A stretch of 32,086 nucleotides of DNA from positions 103,514 to 135,599 of the forward strand of contig NZ_JAGXJN010000019.1 in assembly GCF_019091455.1 (NCBI RefSeq), in the 5' to 3' direction. The translations under genes and the position numbers were made by a program. Of the stretch, positions 1-8,151 are shown one piece after another. Each line of letters begins with the position of its first letter. Position 1 is the first letter of the stretch. The notes under the pieces were generated by a model. It was not told the origin of the DNA. It searched no databases and was given only the letters and a program-made list of their open reading frames with translations. This DNA comes from Chitinophaga sp. GbtcB8. Lineage in GTDB: Bacteria > Bacteroidota > Bacteroidia > Chitinophagales > Chitinophagaceae.

Positions 1-2
1 GC

Positions 3-1466
3 CCACCAGGAATGTTCCCCGCCAACCTTGGCCCCCAAATTCCTTCGCCCATGGACGGTATTATCGGTATGACCAACCTGCCCCCTAACACTTCTTTAAC
101 ACTTGAGCAAAAAGAATACATTCACGCTACCCAGCAATCTGCCAGTAACCTGCTGGCCATTATTAACGAGATACTGGATTTTTCCAAGATCCGCTCCGGC
201 AAAATGGCGCTGGAACAAATTGCCTTTCATTTCCGTGAGCTGATGGATAAAACCCTGTTACCCCTGCAGTTACAGGCACAGCAAAAAGGGCTGCATTATT
301 CCCTGGAAGTAGCAGACGAAGTGCCGGACCACCTGCTGGGCGATCCTGTACGTTTTACCCAGATCATTGTGAACCTGGTGGAGAATGCCATTAAATTTAC
401 GCCAGGTGGCGCCATTGGCATACGCTGCCGGGTGCTGGCCACGCAAAATACCCAGGTGCGTATAGGCTTTGAGGTGAGTGATACCGGCATTGGCATACCG
501 GCAGATAAGCAGGAGATCATTTTTGAAAGCTTCACACAGTCCAATGCAGAAAATACCCGCCGTTACGGTGGCATCGGCCTGGGGCTGGCCATTACCCGGG
601 AGCTGGTAGCCCTGCAGGGAGGCACCCTTACCGTAAAAAGCAAGGAAGGCGCCGGCACTACTTTTTATTGCGAAATACCCTTTACCAAAAACCTCTTCCT
701 GCCGGAAACGCAAAGCAAAGGCCTGGCAGCAGCTACCCAGCTACGGCCCGTATTACAGGGCAAAATGCTGCTGGTAGCAGAAGATAATATTATTAACCAG
801 CGCGTAGCTTATAATACCCTGCACAAAGCCGGCGCCCGGGTAGACATTGCAGCGGATGGCAGACAAGTGCTTACCCTGGTACAGCAGAAAGAATATGACT
901 GCATAATCATGGACATCCAAATGCCTGAAATGGATGGCTATACCACTACCATACAGCTGCGTAAGCAAGGTATTGATACCCCGGTGATTGCCATGACCGC
1001 TGCCGCTATCAAAGGTGAACGGGAAAAATGTTTACAATCCGGCATGAATGATTATATTTCCAAACCATTTGTACCTGAAGAGTTATATATGAAGATATTG
1101 GACAACACCCCTATGCCTGGTCCTGGTGTAGTAGACTTTAACCATTTACGCAGCATATTATATAATGACACGGCTTACATAAAAGAAATGCTGCAGGAGT
1201 TCCTTTCCACCATGCCTAAAAATGTGCAGGAGATCCGGGAAGCCACCCAGCTGCAGGACTGGAAAAGAGCGGCCTTCCTGGCCCATCGCCTCAAATCAAG
1301 CCTGGGTATTGTGCCTATTGTAAATGCTATGGAAACTACCCGCGATCTGGAGAAAGAGGCGGAGCAGGGCACCAACATACCCGCTATTCATGAAAAAGTA
1401 AAGCAGCTGTCCGCTATTATGGATGCAGCCTGCCAGGAAGTATTGCAGGAAATGGAACGCCTGTAA
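3..1466 (+). CDS. Hybrid sensor histidine kinase, 3' part (HisKA-HATPase-REC-HPt)
   Basis: This is the C-terminal part of a cytoplasmic phosphorelay kinase whose 5' end lies outside the window. Numbering from the first ATG (base 12), a HisKA remnant (1-70) is followed by a HATPase domain with N box (VENAIKF), G1 (DTGIGIP) and G2 (GIGLGLA). A receiver domain follows from about 250, with phospho-acceptor D301 in IIMDIQMPEMDG, then an HPt domain with H425 in AHRLKSS. All three later relay sites are intact. The H-box, normally like SHEIRTPM, reads GPQIPSPM, so the phospho-accepting His is missing. Bases 1-11 encode a plausible AHQE in another frame. Both oddities sit within 60 bases of the window edge and probably reflect poor sequence there, not a real variant. 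It converges with the kdp-linked kinase with 2 bases between stops. The input and target are unknown. Confidence 0.85.
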   Translation, partial: PPGMFPANLGPQIPSPMDGIIGMTNLPPNTSLTLEQKEYIHATQQSASNLLAIINEILDFSKIRSGKMALEQIAFHFRELMDKTLLPLQLQAQQKGLHYSLEVADEVPDHLLGDPVRFTQIIVNLVENAIKFTPGGAIGIRCRVLATQNTQVRIGFEVSDTGIGIPADKQEIIFESFTQSNAENTRRYGGIGLGLAITRELVALQGGTLTVKSKEGAGTTFYCEIPFTKNLFLPETQSKGLAAATQLRPVLQGKMLLVAEDNIINQRVAYNTLHKAGARVDIAADGRQVLTLVQQKEYDCIIMDIQMPEMDGYTTTIQLRKQGIDTPVIAMTAAAIKGEREKCLQSGMNDYISKPFVPEELYMKILDNTPMPGPGVVDFNHLRSILYNDTAYIKEMLQEFLSTMPKNVQEIREATQLQDWKRAAFLAHRLKSSLGIVPIVNAMETTRDLEKEAEQGTNIPAIHEKVKQLSAIMDAACQEVLQEMERL

Positions 1467-1468
1467 GC

Positions 1469-3166
1469 TTATACCGCCAGCGGTAAGCTAAAATAAAACA
1501 GGCTGCCTTTGCCTTCCTCACTCTCTACCCCTATAGTTCCTCCCTGCGCTTCTATAAACTCCCTTGCTATGGCCAGTCCCAGCCCGCTGCTTTTTTGACT
1601 GTGCGTGCCGGGCACCTGGTAAAAACGTTCAAAGATCTTTTCACGGAAAGCAGCCGGAATGCCCTTGCCCTCATCCTTCACACTGAATGTAAGTGTGTCT
1701 GCCGTTTGTGTAATGGTTAGCTGCACCGCAGATCCTGCGGGTGAATAACGGATGGCATTGGTAAGCAGGTTCACCAGCACCCAGGCGGTTTTCTCCACAT
1801 CGGCCTGTATGCTGGACAATTGTTCCGGTATATGGGTTTGAATGTTCACCTGCTGCTGGGCGGCCTGTTTACGCACCGTGTCCAGCGCGTACTCCAATAC
1901 CTGCGCGGGGGCCACGGGCTGGGGCTGCAGCTGAATGTTGCCGCTTTCTACCTGCGAAAGGTTTAACAGCTCACTTACAATTTTGATCATACGCAGGTTA
2001 TCCTGCTTCAGGCTTTCTACCAGCTCATGCTGCTCACTGGTCAGGTGGCCAATGCGCTCATCTTCCAGCAGCTTTAAACTAAAGTCAGAAGAGGCTAAAG
2101 GTGTTTTCAGCTCATGCGATACCGTAGCTATGAAATGTGTTTTGGCCAGGTCCTGCTCCCGGAAGCTGGTAATGTTCTTAAGCACAATAATGTAACCGAT
2201 CCTTTCATTGGCATAATCAACATCCACCAGCTCTTTGGTAAAAAAACATTCCTTGCCATCCACCACTATTTTCAATGGACCCATGTTCTGCGGGTTCACT
2301 AAAAAGCTGAGCAGGTCATTATGTTTGGCTGCTTCCTGCGCAGGTTTGCCTATCAGCGCCTGTTCCGGCATATTTAATAATTGCAGGGCGGGTGTGTTCG
2401 CAAACAGGATAATGTTCCTGGTATCAAAACCAATGGTAGCATCTTTCAGGCTGCTGATCACCGCTTCCGCACGCTGCTTTTCAAACATAATGCGGGCCAG
2501 GTTGCTGTGCTCATAATCATCCAGTCGCTGAGCCATGGTATTAAAGGCCGTGGCCAGCTCTCCAAATTCATCTGCGCTTTCAAAATGCAGGCGCTGGCTG
2601 TATTTTTTATCTGCAATGCCTTTAATACCGATGGTAAGCTCCCGGATGGGATTGGCCACATAACCCGGGAAATTATATACAAAGGTGAAGCCCAGTAAAA
2701 AACAAACCCCGCTGATAATGGCTATGTATAACAGCGCATTGTTAGCCGTTTTCTTTACGCTTTCATGTTTCCCTGCAATGGCCTGCATGTTGGCATCCAT
2801 GATCACGTATATGCTTTTGCGTATGGCCTGCAGCTCCTGCTGGGAAACAGCGCTGTCTTTTTTCAGCCGTTCAAAGGCCCTGCGTACCTGCACGGTGGCG
2901 CTGCCTTCGCCATATTCAGTAATATTAGCTTCCTGCCGGTGCAGCTGCTGCTCAAAATTTAGCAGGCCGCTGCTGCGGTCAGCACTCAGGGCATCCAGCG
3001 CTATCAGCATGTTCTTGCTGTATTCCAGGGATTCATAGTTATCCTGCAAAATAGTGCGTGCCTTTGCATTCAGGTTGGTGAGATAATAGTATCCCAGTAC
3101 GCTCACCAGCAGCAGCATAAAGTAAAGGAACAGCACCCCCAGCGTGATCTTTGTTTTTAGCCTCAT
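1469..3166 (-). CDS. Transmembrane sensor histidine kinase of the kdp locus (HAMP-PAS-HisKA-HATPase)
   Basis: This 565-residue membrane kinase is the last gene of the kdp block. It has an N-terminal membrane segment (about 8-30), a periplasmic helical region, a second membrane segment (about 145-168), HAMP (about 170-222), a PAS-like region (about 235-335), HisKA with H351 in VSHELKTPL, and a HATPase with NLLTNAIRYSP, DEGKGIP and GLGLAIA motifs. Its ATG overlaps the TGA of the upstream KdpD-like gene (bases 3163-3166, ATGA), suggesting translational coupling. In Escherichia coli the sensor/USP region and the kinase are one KdpD polypeptide; here the kinase half is separate and has its own HAMP-type sensor. 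I infer that it works with the neighbouring protein to sense K+ limitation or turgor. No cognate response regulator gene is adjacent. Confidence 0.9.
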   Translation of the reverse strand: MRLKTKITLGVLFLYFMLLLVSVLGYYYLTNLNAKARTILQDNYESLEYSKNMLIALDALSADRSSGLLNFEQQLHRQEANITEYGEGSATVQVRRAFERLKKDSAVSQQELQAIRKSIYVIMDANMQAIAGKHESVKKTANNALLYIAIISGVCFLLGFTFVYNFPGYVANPIRELTIGIKGIADKKYSQRLHFESADEFGELATAFNTMAQRLDDYEHSNLARIMFEKQRAEAVISSLKDATIGFDTRNIILFANTPALQLLNMPEQALIGKPAQEAAKHNDLLSFLVNPQNMGPLKIVVDGKECFFTKELVDVDYANERIGYIIVLKNITSFREQDLAKTHFIATVSHELKTPLASSDFSLKLLEDERIGHLTSEQHELVESLKQDNLRMIKIVSELLNLSQVESGNIQLQPQPVAPAQVLEYALDTVRKQAAQQQVNIQTHIPEQLSSIQADVEKTAWVLVNLLTNAIRYSPAGSAVQLTITQTADTLTFSVKDEGKGIPAAFREKIFERFYQVPGTHSQKSSGLGLAIAREFIEAQGGTIGVESEEGKGSLFYFSLPLAV

Positions 3167-4299
3167 GATAGAATTATGAGATCAATGTCATTGGAAGATA
3201 ATGTTTTTAATAATTGGTTAAAAAGGTTGGTTCTAAGGATAATACGGAACAGGCTAATGTGCGGTTTACCAATACACACGGTGGTTACCCGCTTTTCAAT
3301 AGCCGTGTCTATGATCACCTGCGCTATGCGGGCATCGTGCACCTGCAGCACTTCCGCACCCAGCTCTGTAGCCAGCTTCAGGTTATTGATCAAATGGCGC
3401 TGGGATGCCAGGCTTATGCGGGCGGCATTTTCACGCGGGGCCTGCACGTACAGCACATACCAGTTGCCATGGTAATAAGATGCCAGGCGGGCTGTTTTGC
3501 GGATCACTTTACGCGCCACCTCATCGTTGGTAGAAATGCAGGCCAGGAAATTCTCATGCCGCATTTGCTGGCTGCGCGGCACCTCTATTTCTACTTTACG
3601 CTCTACCTGCGAGGTTACCTCCTTCAGGGCCAGCTCCCGCAGCTGCAGTATTTTTTCCGACTGGAAAAAATTCTTGAGCGCTGTTTCTACTTTTGAAGGA
3701 TCGTAGATCTTACCTTCTTTCAGGCGGGTGATCAGCTCATCGGCTGTAAGGTCTATGTTCACTACTTCATCAGCCATCTGCAGCACACTATCCGGCACAC
3801 GCTCTTTTACCTCCACACCTGTAATTATTTTCACCTGCTGGTTAATGCTTTCAATGTGCTGTATGTTCACGGCAGATATAACGTTAATGCCTGCATTTAA
3901 AAGCTCCGCCACATCCTGCCAGCGTTTTTCATGACGTGCGCCGGGTATGTTGGTATGTGCCAGCTCATCTACTATCACCCATTCAGGGTTCAGCAATAAA
4001 ATGCTGTCCAGGTCCATTTCTTCCAGCATTTTGCCTTTATAAAAAACCTGCTTGCGCGGTATGGCCGGCAACCCGTCTATCAATGCCTGTGTTTCTTTAC
4101 GGTTATGTGTTTCCACGTAACCTATCTGTATGTTCACACCATTCCGCAGCAGATTGTGCGCTTCCTGCAGCATACGGTAGGTTTTACCTACACCGGCGCT
4201 CATACCAATATAGATCTTGAACTTGCCCCGGCCCGATGTTTTGTTGGCCAGGTGCAGGTAATGTTGTACCGTATGTTCTTTGTCTGTCATAACAGGCAT
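3163..4299 (-). CDS. kdpD: Stand-alone KdpD N-terminal sensor protein (KdpD ATP-binding + USP domains)
   Basis: This 378-residue protein matches only the cytoplasmic N-terminal half of classical KdpD. It has a Walker A at 32-40 (GMSAGVGKT, K39), a Walker B at about 107-112 (VIVDE) followed by AHTN, then a universal-stress-protein-like domain from about residue 245 to the end. The four-helix membrane domain and the kinase core of the roughly 890-residue E. coli protein are absent. The separate kinase gene follows with a 4-base overlap, so this is a split arrangement and not a truncation. The start at 4299 lies 4 bases after the porin stop; an ATG at 4290 is an alternative. It is presumably a cytoplasmic regulatory partner that modulates the kinase in response to K+ or ATP. 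Confidence 0.92.
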   Translation of the reverse strand: MPVMTDKEHTVQHYLHLANKTSGRGKFKIYIGMSAGVGKTYRMLQEAHNLLRNGVNIQIGYVETHNRKETQALIDGLPAIPRKQVFYKGKMLEEMDLDSILLLNPEWVIVDELAHTNIPGARHEKRWQDVAELLNAGINVISAVNIQHIESINQQVKIITGVEVKERVPDSVLQMADEVVNIDLTADELITRLKEGKIYDPSKVETALKNFFQSEKILQLRELALKEVTSQVERKVEIEVPRSQQMRHENFLACISTNDEVARKVIRKTARLASYYHGNWYVLYVQAPRENAARISLASQRHLINNLKLATELGAEVLQVHDARIAQVIIDTAIEKRVTTVCIGKPHISLFRIILRTNLFNQLLKTLSSNDIDLIILS

Positions 4300-4303
4300 A
4301 TGG

Positions 4304-5386
4304 TTAAAACCAGAAAGATAATGAGGTGGTTACCGATACATTCCCGGTTTTCAGCTCATCATCCTTTACAAATATGGCGTCTTTGCTGTCATAATATTTC
4401 CCCTCTATCCGGAACAGCACATTATCCATGGGTTTTACATCCAGGTTCAGGGAATAACCGGTGGTTTGAAAACCATTCGCAGCGCCGGTATTAATAATAA
4501 CGCCGTGTTTATCATTAAAATGTTCTACACGGCCGGCAAGCGCCACCTTATCCGTTAATGCATACCGGGCTATGAGAATGGGGCTGTACCAGGTATTCAG
4601 ATCGCTGCTGCCTTTTGCAGCTTGCTCCAAACCATAGTCAATACCCGCTACCAGTGTGCATTTATCTCCTATGCTAAAGGTACCGTAAAGGTCATTAAAA
4701 TACCGCATTTGCCGGGCGCTGTCCGGCTTATCATTCCCGATAAATGTGCTGTAGTTCAGCGTTACCTTATCATTGGGCTTAAAGGTTACCTGCGTGCCAA
4801 AGGCGGGTGTTTGATTGCCATCTACCCGCTGAATGCGCTGCCAGCCGTTCAGGTACATGGCAGCCAGTGTCCATTGTTCATTGGGATTCCAGGTTATTTT
4901 AACGCCTGCTTCATAATAAGGTGTATTATCTGCCATAATGCTGCGGGTAAGCGTATAACAATCTTTTCCAATGGCGCTTTCAAACCCAATATGGGAGGGC
5001 ATTATACCGGCATCTACCCAAAGCCCCTTCCCAATACGCAGACCTGCATTTGCTTCGTACACATGCCGCAGCAGCTCTGCTTCTGATGCCATGTTGTATT
5101 GCGCATAGGTACCGGCCATAATAGCAATATTACCCCGTACCCTGTCAGATGTGTAATTGGCTTTCACAAATCCCAGGTTCAGGTTCACCTCATTATGCCG
5201 GTTATAGCTATAGATAAATGGCGGTTTCACATGGTTGCCAGGATTATTAAAATCATAACTATAATAAACCTCTGCATAACCGGAAAAGGTAAGCTTTCCC
5301 GGTTCTTTTGCTGCGGTGCTGTCTTGTGAGAATACGCGTGTAGCCGTAATAGTAAGCATGGCTGTGCTAATTAAAAATTGTTTCAT
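4304..5386 (-). CDS. Outer-membrane beta-barrel porin (BBP2/OmpL-like) in the kdp operon
   Basis: The product is a predicted outer-membrane channel of about 360 residues. I chose the ATG at 5386 over one at 5434 because it begins a clean signal peptide (MKQFLISTAMLTITATRVFSQ region, cleavage after FSQ). The mature protein opens with LTFSGYAEVYYSYDFN and YSYNRHNEVNLNLG, typical of the putative beta-barrel porin-2 family as I remember it. It has alternating amphipathic strands throughout and ends in an aromatic residue (LSFWF), the usual outer-membrane targeting signature. It lies between kdpC and the KdpD-like gene, 4 bases from the latter, so it is likely co-transcribed and may admit K+ across the outer membrane under limitation. 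That transport role is inferred from position. Confidence 0.85.
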   Translation of the reverse strand: MKQFLISTAMLTITATRVFSQDSTAAKEPGKLTFSGYAEVYYSYDFNNPGNHVKPPFIYSYNRHNEVNLNLGFVKANYTSDRVRGNIAIMAGTYAQYNMASEAELLRHVYEANAGLRIGKGLWVDAGIMPSHIGFESAIGKDCYTLTRSIMADNTPYYEAGVKITWNPNEQWTLAAMYLNGWQRIQRVDGNQTPAFGTQVTFKPNDKVTLNYSTFIGNDKPDSARQMRYFNDLYGTFSIGDKCTLVAGIDYGLEQAAKGSSDLNTWYSPILIARYALTDKVALAGRVEHFNDKHGVIINTGAANGFQTTGYSLNLDVKPMDNVLFRIEGKYYDSKDAIFVKDDELKTGNVSVTTSLSFWF

Positions 5387-5501
5387 AAAATATCGTTGGA
5401 TAGATCCTTTCGTTTTAAAATAGCGCCCCACCACCCTTTCAGCAGCGGAGCGCGGGGAACGTACTTAACAGGTTTAAATCTTCATAGGATATGAAATACT
5501 A

Positions 5502-6065
5502 TTATTGCATATCGTCCAATGCTATGTTGAGCTGTAACACATTCACTTTAGACGGGCCTAACAACCCTAACAAAGGTCCTTTTGTATGTTCTTTCACCAG
5601 TGTTTTAATGCGCTCCGGCGCCACGCCGCGGGCTTTGGCAATTCGGGGTATCTGTATTTCCACCGCTGCAGGGGAAAGGTCAGGATCCAGGCCGCTGCCT
5701 GATGCAGTAACCAGCTCTGCTGGTATGTCTTCTTTATTTACACCGGGATTGTGCACCAGGAAAGTATCAATCCTTTCCTGCACTGTTCTCAGGTAATCAG
5801 GATTGGAAGGGCCTTTATTGGAGCCCGCAGAACCGGCGGCATTATAATCTACTGCAGAGGGGCGCGACCAGCAATATTTATCATCTGTAAATTTCTGGCC
5901 TATGTTGGCGTAACCCACTACTTTTCCTTTATGCATTACCGTTACACCATCGCCCTTACCGGGCGCCATTTTAGCCACAGCGGCAATAAACAGCGGGAAC
6001 AGGCCTGCCAGCACTACTATCAGCACCAGGGTCAATCTTACGGCAGGAAAAATATATCGTTTCAT
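5502..6065 (-). CDS. kdpC: K+-transporting ATPase subunit C
   Basis: This 187-residue protein is the KdpC subunit, which joins KdpA and KdpB and raises ATP-binding affinity in the inner-membrane KdpFABC complex. It has one N-terminal membrane anchor (about 8-30, LTLVLIVVLAGLFPLFIAAV). Family motifs follow: an FTDDKYCWSRPSAVDYNAAGSAGSNKGPSN region, then DIPAELVTASGSGLDPDLSPAAVEIQIPRIA, and a C-terminal VNVLQLNIALD. The length matches the family (about 190). It lies 18 bases downstream of kdpB. A roughly 115-base gap then separates it from the porin, wider than the other spacings in the block, so an internal start site or processing point there cannot be excluded. Confidence 0.97.
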   Translation of the reverse strand: MKRYIFPAVRLTLVLIVVLAGLFPLFIAAVAKMAPGKGDGVTVMHKGKVVGYANIGQKFTDDKYCWSRPSAVDYNAAGSAGSNKGPSNPDYLRTVQERIDTFLVHNPGVNKEDIPAELVTASGSGLDPDLSPAAVEIQIPRIAKARGVAPERIKTLVKEHTKGPLLGLLGPSKVNVLQLNIALDDMQ

Positions 6066-6083
6066 GTTGGTTGTTGTTAAGTG

Positions 6084-8132
6084 TTAAAAGAACATACTAA
6101 TGAACAGGTCTATGATCTTAATACCAATGAATGGTACTATTACCCCGCCTACACCGTAAATGAGCAGGTTCCTGCGCAGCAGCGCGCTGGCGCCAATAGG
6201 CTTGTAAGCCACACCTCTTAATGCCAGCGGAATAAGCAGGGGAATAATAATGGCGTTGAATATTACTGCGCTCAGGATAGCTGATTCAGGGCTATGCAGG
6301 CGCATGATATTAATACCCTGCAGGGCAGGAATAGAGGCAATGAACAGCGCCGGTACAATGGCAAAGTATTTAGCCACATCATTGGCAATGGAAAAGGTGG
6401 TGAGCGTGCCGCGCGTCATGAGCAGCTGCTTGCCTATTTCCACGATCTCAATCAGTTTGGTGGGATCATTATCCAGGTCCACCATGTTACCGGCTTCTTT
6501 GGCAGCCTGCGTGCCGCTGTTCATGGCCACACCTACATCTGCCTGGGCCAGCGCCGGCGCATCGTTGGTACCATCGCCCATCATAGCTACCAGGCGGCCT
6601 TCGGTCTGCTCTTTTTTAATGTAGGCCATTTTGTCCTCCGGTTTGGCTTCCGCAATAAAATCATCCACCCCGGCTTTGGTAGCAATGTACTTGGCCGTTA
6701 AAGGATTATCACCAGTAACCATTACTGTTTTTACGCCCATCTTACGCAGGCGTTCAAACCGTTCCTGTATGCCGGGTTTAATAATATCCTGTAATTCTAT
6801 TACGCCTTGTACCTGGCTGTTAAGGGCCACCACTAAGGGCGTACCGCCATCTTTGGCAATAGCTTTTACCTGATCCAGGGTTTCTGCCGGTACGTTATGG
6901 CCGGCATGGGCTGCCAGCTTTTGCATAGCATCAGAGGCTCCTTTGCGTATGCGGGTACCGTCTGACAAGTCAATACCGCTGCTGCGGGTTTCAGCGGTGA
7001 ATTTTACCAGCGTAGCGCCATTTATCGAAAGCCTGCTTACTACCTCCTTACCGGCCAATTCCACAATGGACTTACCTTCCGGCGTTTCGTCTGACAGGGA
7101 GCTGATGGCGCAGAGCCTTATAAATTCTTCTTTGGATACTCCGTTGGCTGCATAAAAGTTAGTGGCCTTACGGTTACCAATAGTTATGGTACCGGTCTTA
7201 TCTAACAGTAACACATCTACGTCGCCGGCTGTTTCTACGGCCTTACCTGATTTGGTAATTACATTGGCGCGCAGGGCACGGTCCATACCCGCAATACCAA
7301 TAGCTGAAAGCAAACCGCCAATGGAAGTAGGTATGAGGCATACAAACAAGGAGATGAAGGCCGCAATAGTAATAGGTGTTTGCGCATAATCTGCAAACGG
7401 TTTTAAGGTTACGCAAACAATAATGAACACCAGTGTAAAGCTGGCCAGCAATATGGTCAGCGCTATTTCATTCGGTGTTTTCTGGCGGCTGGCGCCTTCT
7501 ACCAGGGCAATCATCTTATCTAAAAAAGATTCACCGGGTTCTGTGCTTACCTGCACTTTAATACGGTCGCTCAATACTTTGGTGCCGCCTACCACGCTGG
7601 ACTTATCGCCCCCGGCTTCCCTTATCACCGGCGCACTTTCGCCGGTAATGGCCGATTCGTCTATGCTGGCCAGGCCTTCAATGATCTCGCCATCTGCCGG
7701 TACAATATCACCGGGCTCACACAGGAATACATCTCCCTTGCGCAGCTGTGCGGATGATACCACCTGCACTTCATTCATAAATACCTCGCCTATGGTGCGT
7801 ATCAGCTTGGCGGGCGTTTCCTCGCGGGTTTTGCGCAGGCTCTCTGCCTGGGCTTTACCGCGGGCTTCTGCAATGGCTTCCGCAAAATTGGCAAACAAAA
7901 CGGTGAGCAGCAGCACCAGGAATACCAGCCCGTTATAAGTTACGCTGCCCTGGTCTGTATGCTTGGTGATGATGGCGTACAGCGTAACAATCAACATTAC
8001 TACGGTGCCCAGTTCAACGGTGAACATCACCGGGTTCTTTATCATTAACCGGGGATCCAGCTTTATAAAGGATTGTTGTAAGCTTTCCTTCACCAGCTCC
8101 CGCGGAAAAAGTCTGTTATCTTTATTTTTCAT
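6084..8132 (-). CDS. kdpB: K+-transporting P-type ATPase, catalytic subunit B
   Basis: This 682-residue protein is the ATP-hydrolysing subunit of the KdpFABC pump. It carries the P-type phosphorylation motif DKTGT with D311 as acceptor, the actuator motif TGESAP, the hinge motif GDGTNDAPALAQADVGVAM, and MVTGDNPLTAKYIA. Membrane helices flank the cytoplasmic loops in the family arrangement, with the C-terminal helices at about 570-680. The length equals that of characterised homologues (682 in E. coli). It follows kdpA with a 19-base gap and precedes kdpC by 18 bases, so it is a standard operon member. No unusual residues were noticed. Confidence 0.99.
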   Translation of the reverse strand: MKNKDNRLFPRELVKESLQQSFIKLDPRLMIKNPVMFTVELGTVVMLIVTLYAIITKHTDQGSVTYNGLVFLVLLLTVLFANFAEAIAEARGKAQAESLRKTREETPAKLIRTIGEVFMNEVQVVSSAQLRKGDVFLCEPGDIVPADGEIIEGLASIDESAITGESAPVIREAGGDKSSVVGGTKVLSDRIKVQVSTEPGESFLDKMIALVEGASRQKTPNEIALTILLASFTLVFIIVCVTLKPFADYAQTPITIAAFISLFVCLIPTSIGGLLSAIGIAGMDRALRANVITKSGKAVETAGDVDVLLLDKTGTITIGNRKATNFYAANGVSKEEFIRLCAISSLSDETPEGKSIVELAGKEVVSRLSINGATLVKFTAETRSSGIDLSDGTRIRKGASDAMQKLAAHAGHNVPAETLDQVKAIAKDGGTPLVVALNSQVQGVIELQDIIKPGIQERFERLRKMGVKTVMVTGDNPLTAKYIATKAGVDDFIAEAKPEDKMAYIKKEQTEGRLVAMMGDGTNDAPALAQADVGVAMNSGTQAAKEAGNMVDLDNDPTKLIEIVEIGKQLLMTRGTLTTFSIANDVAKYFAIVPALFIASIPALQGINIMRLHSPESAILSAVIFNAIIIPLLIPLALRGVAYKPIGASALLRRNLLIYGVGGVIVPFIGIKIIDLFISMFF

Positions 8133-8151
8133 TTGTTATAGCTATTGTTCA

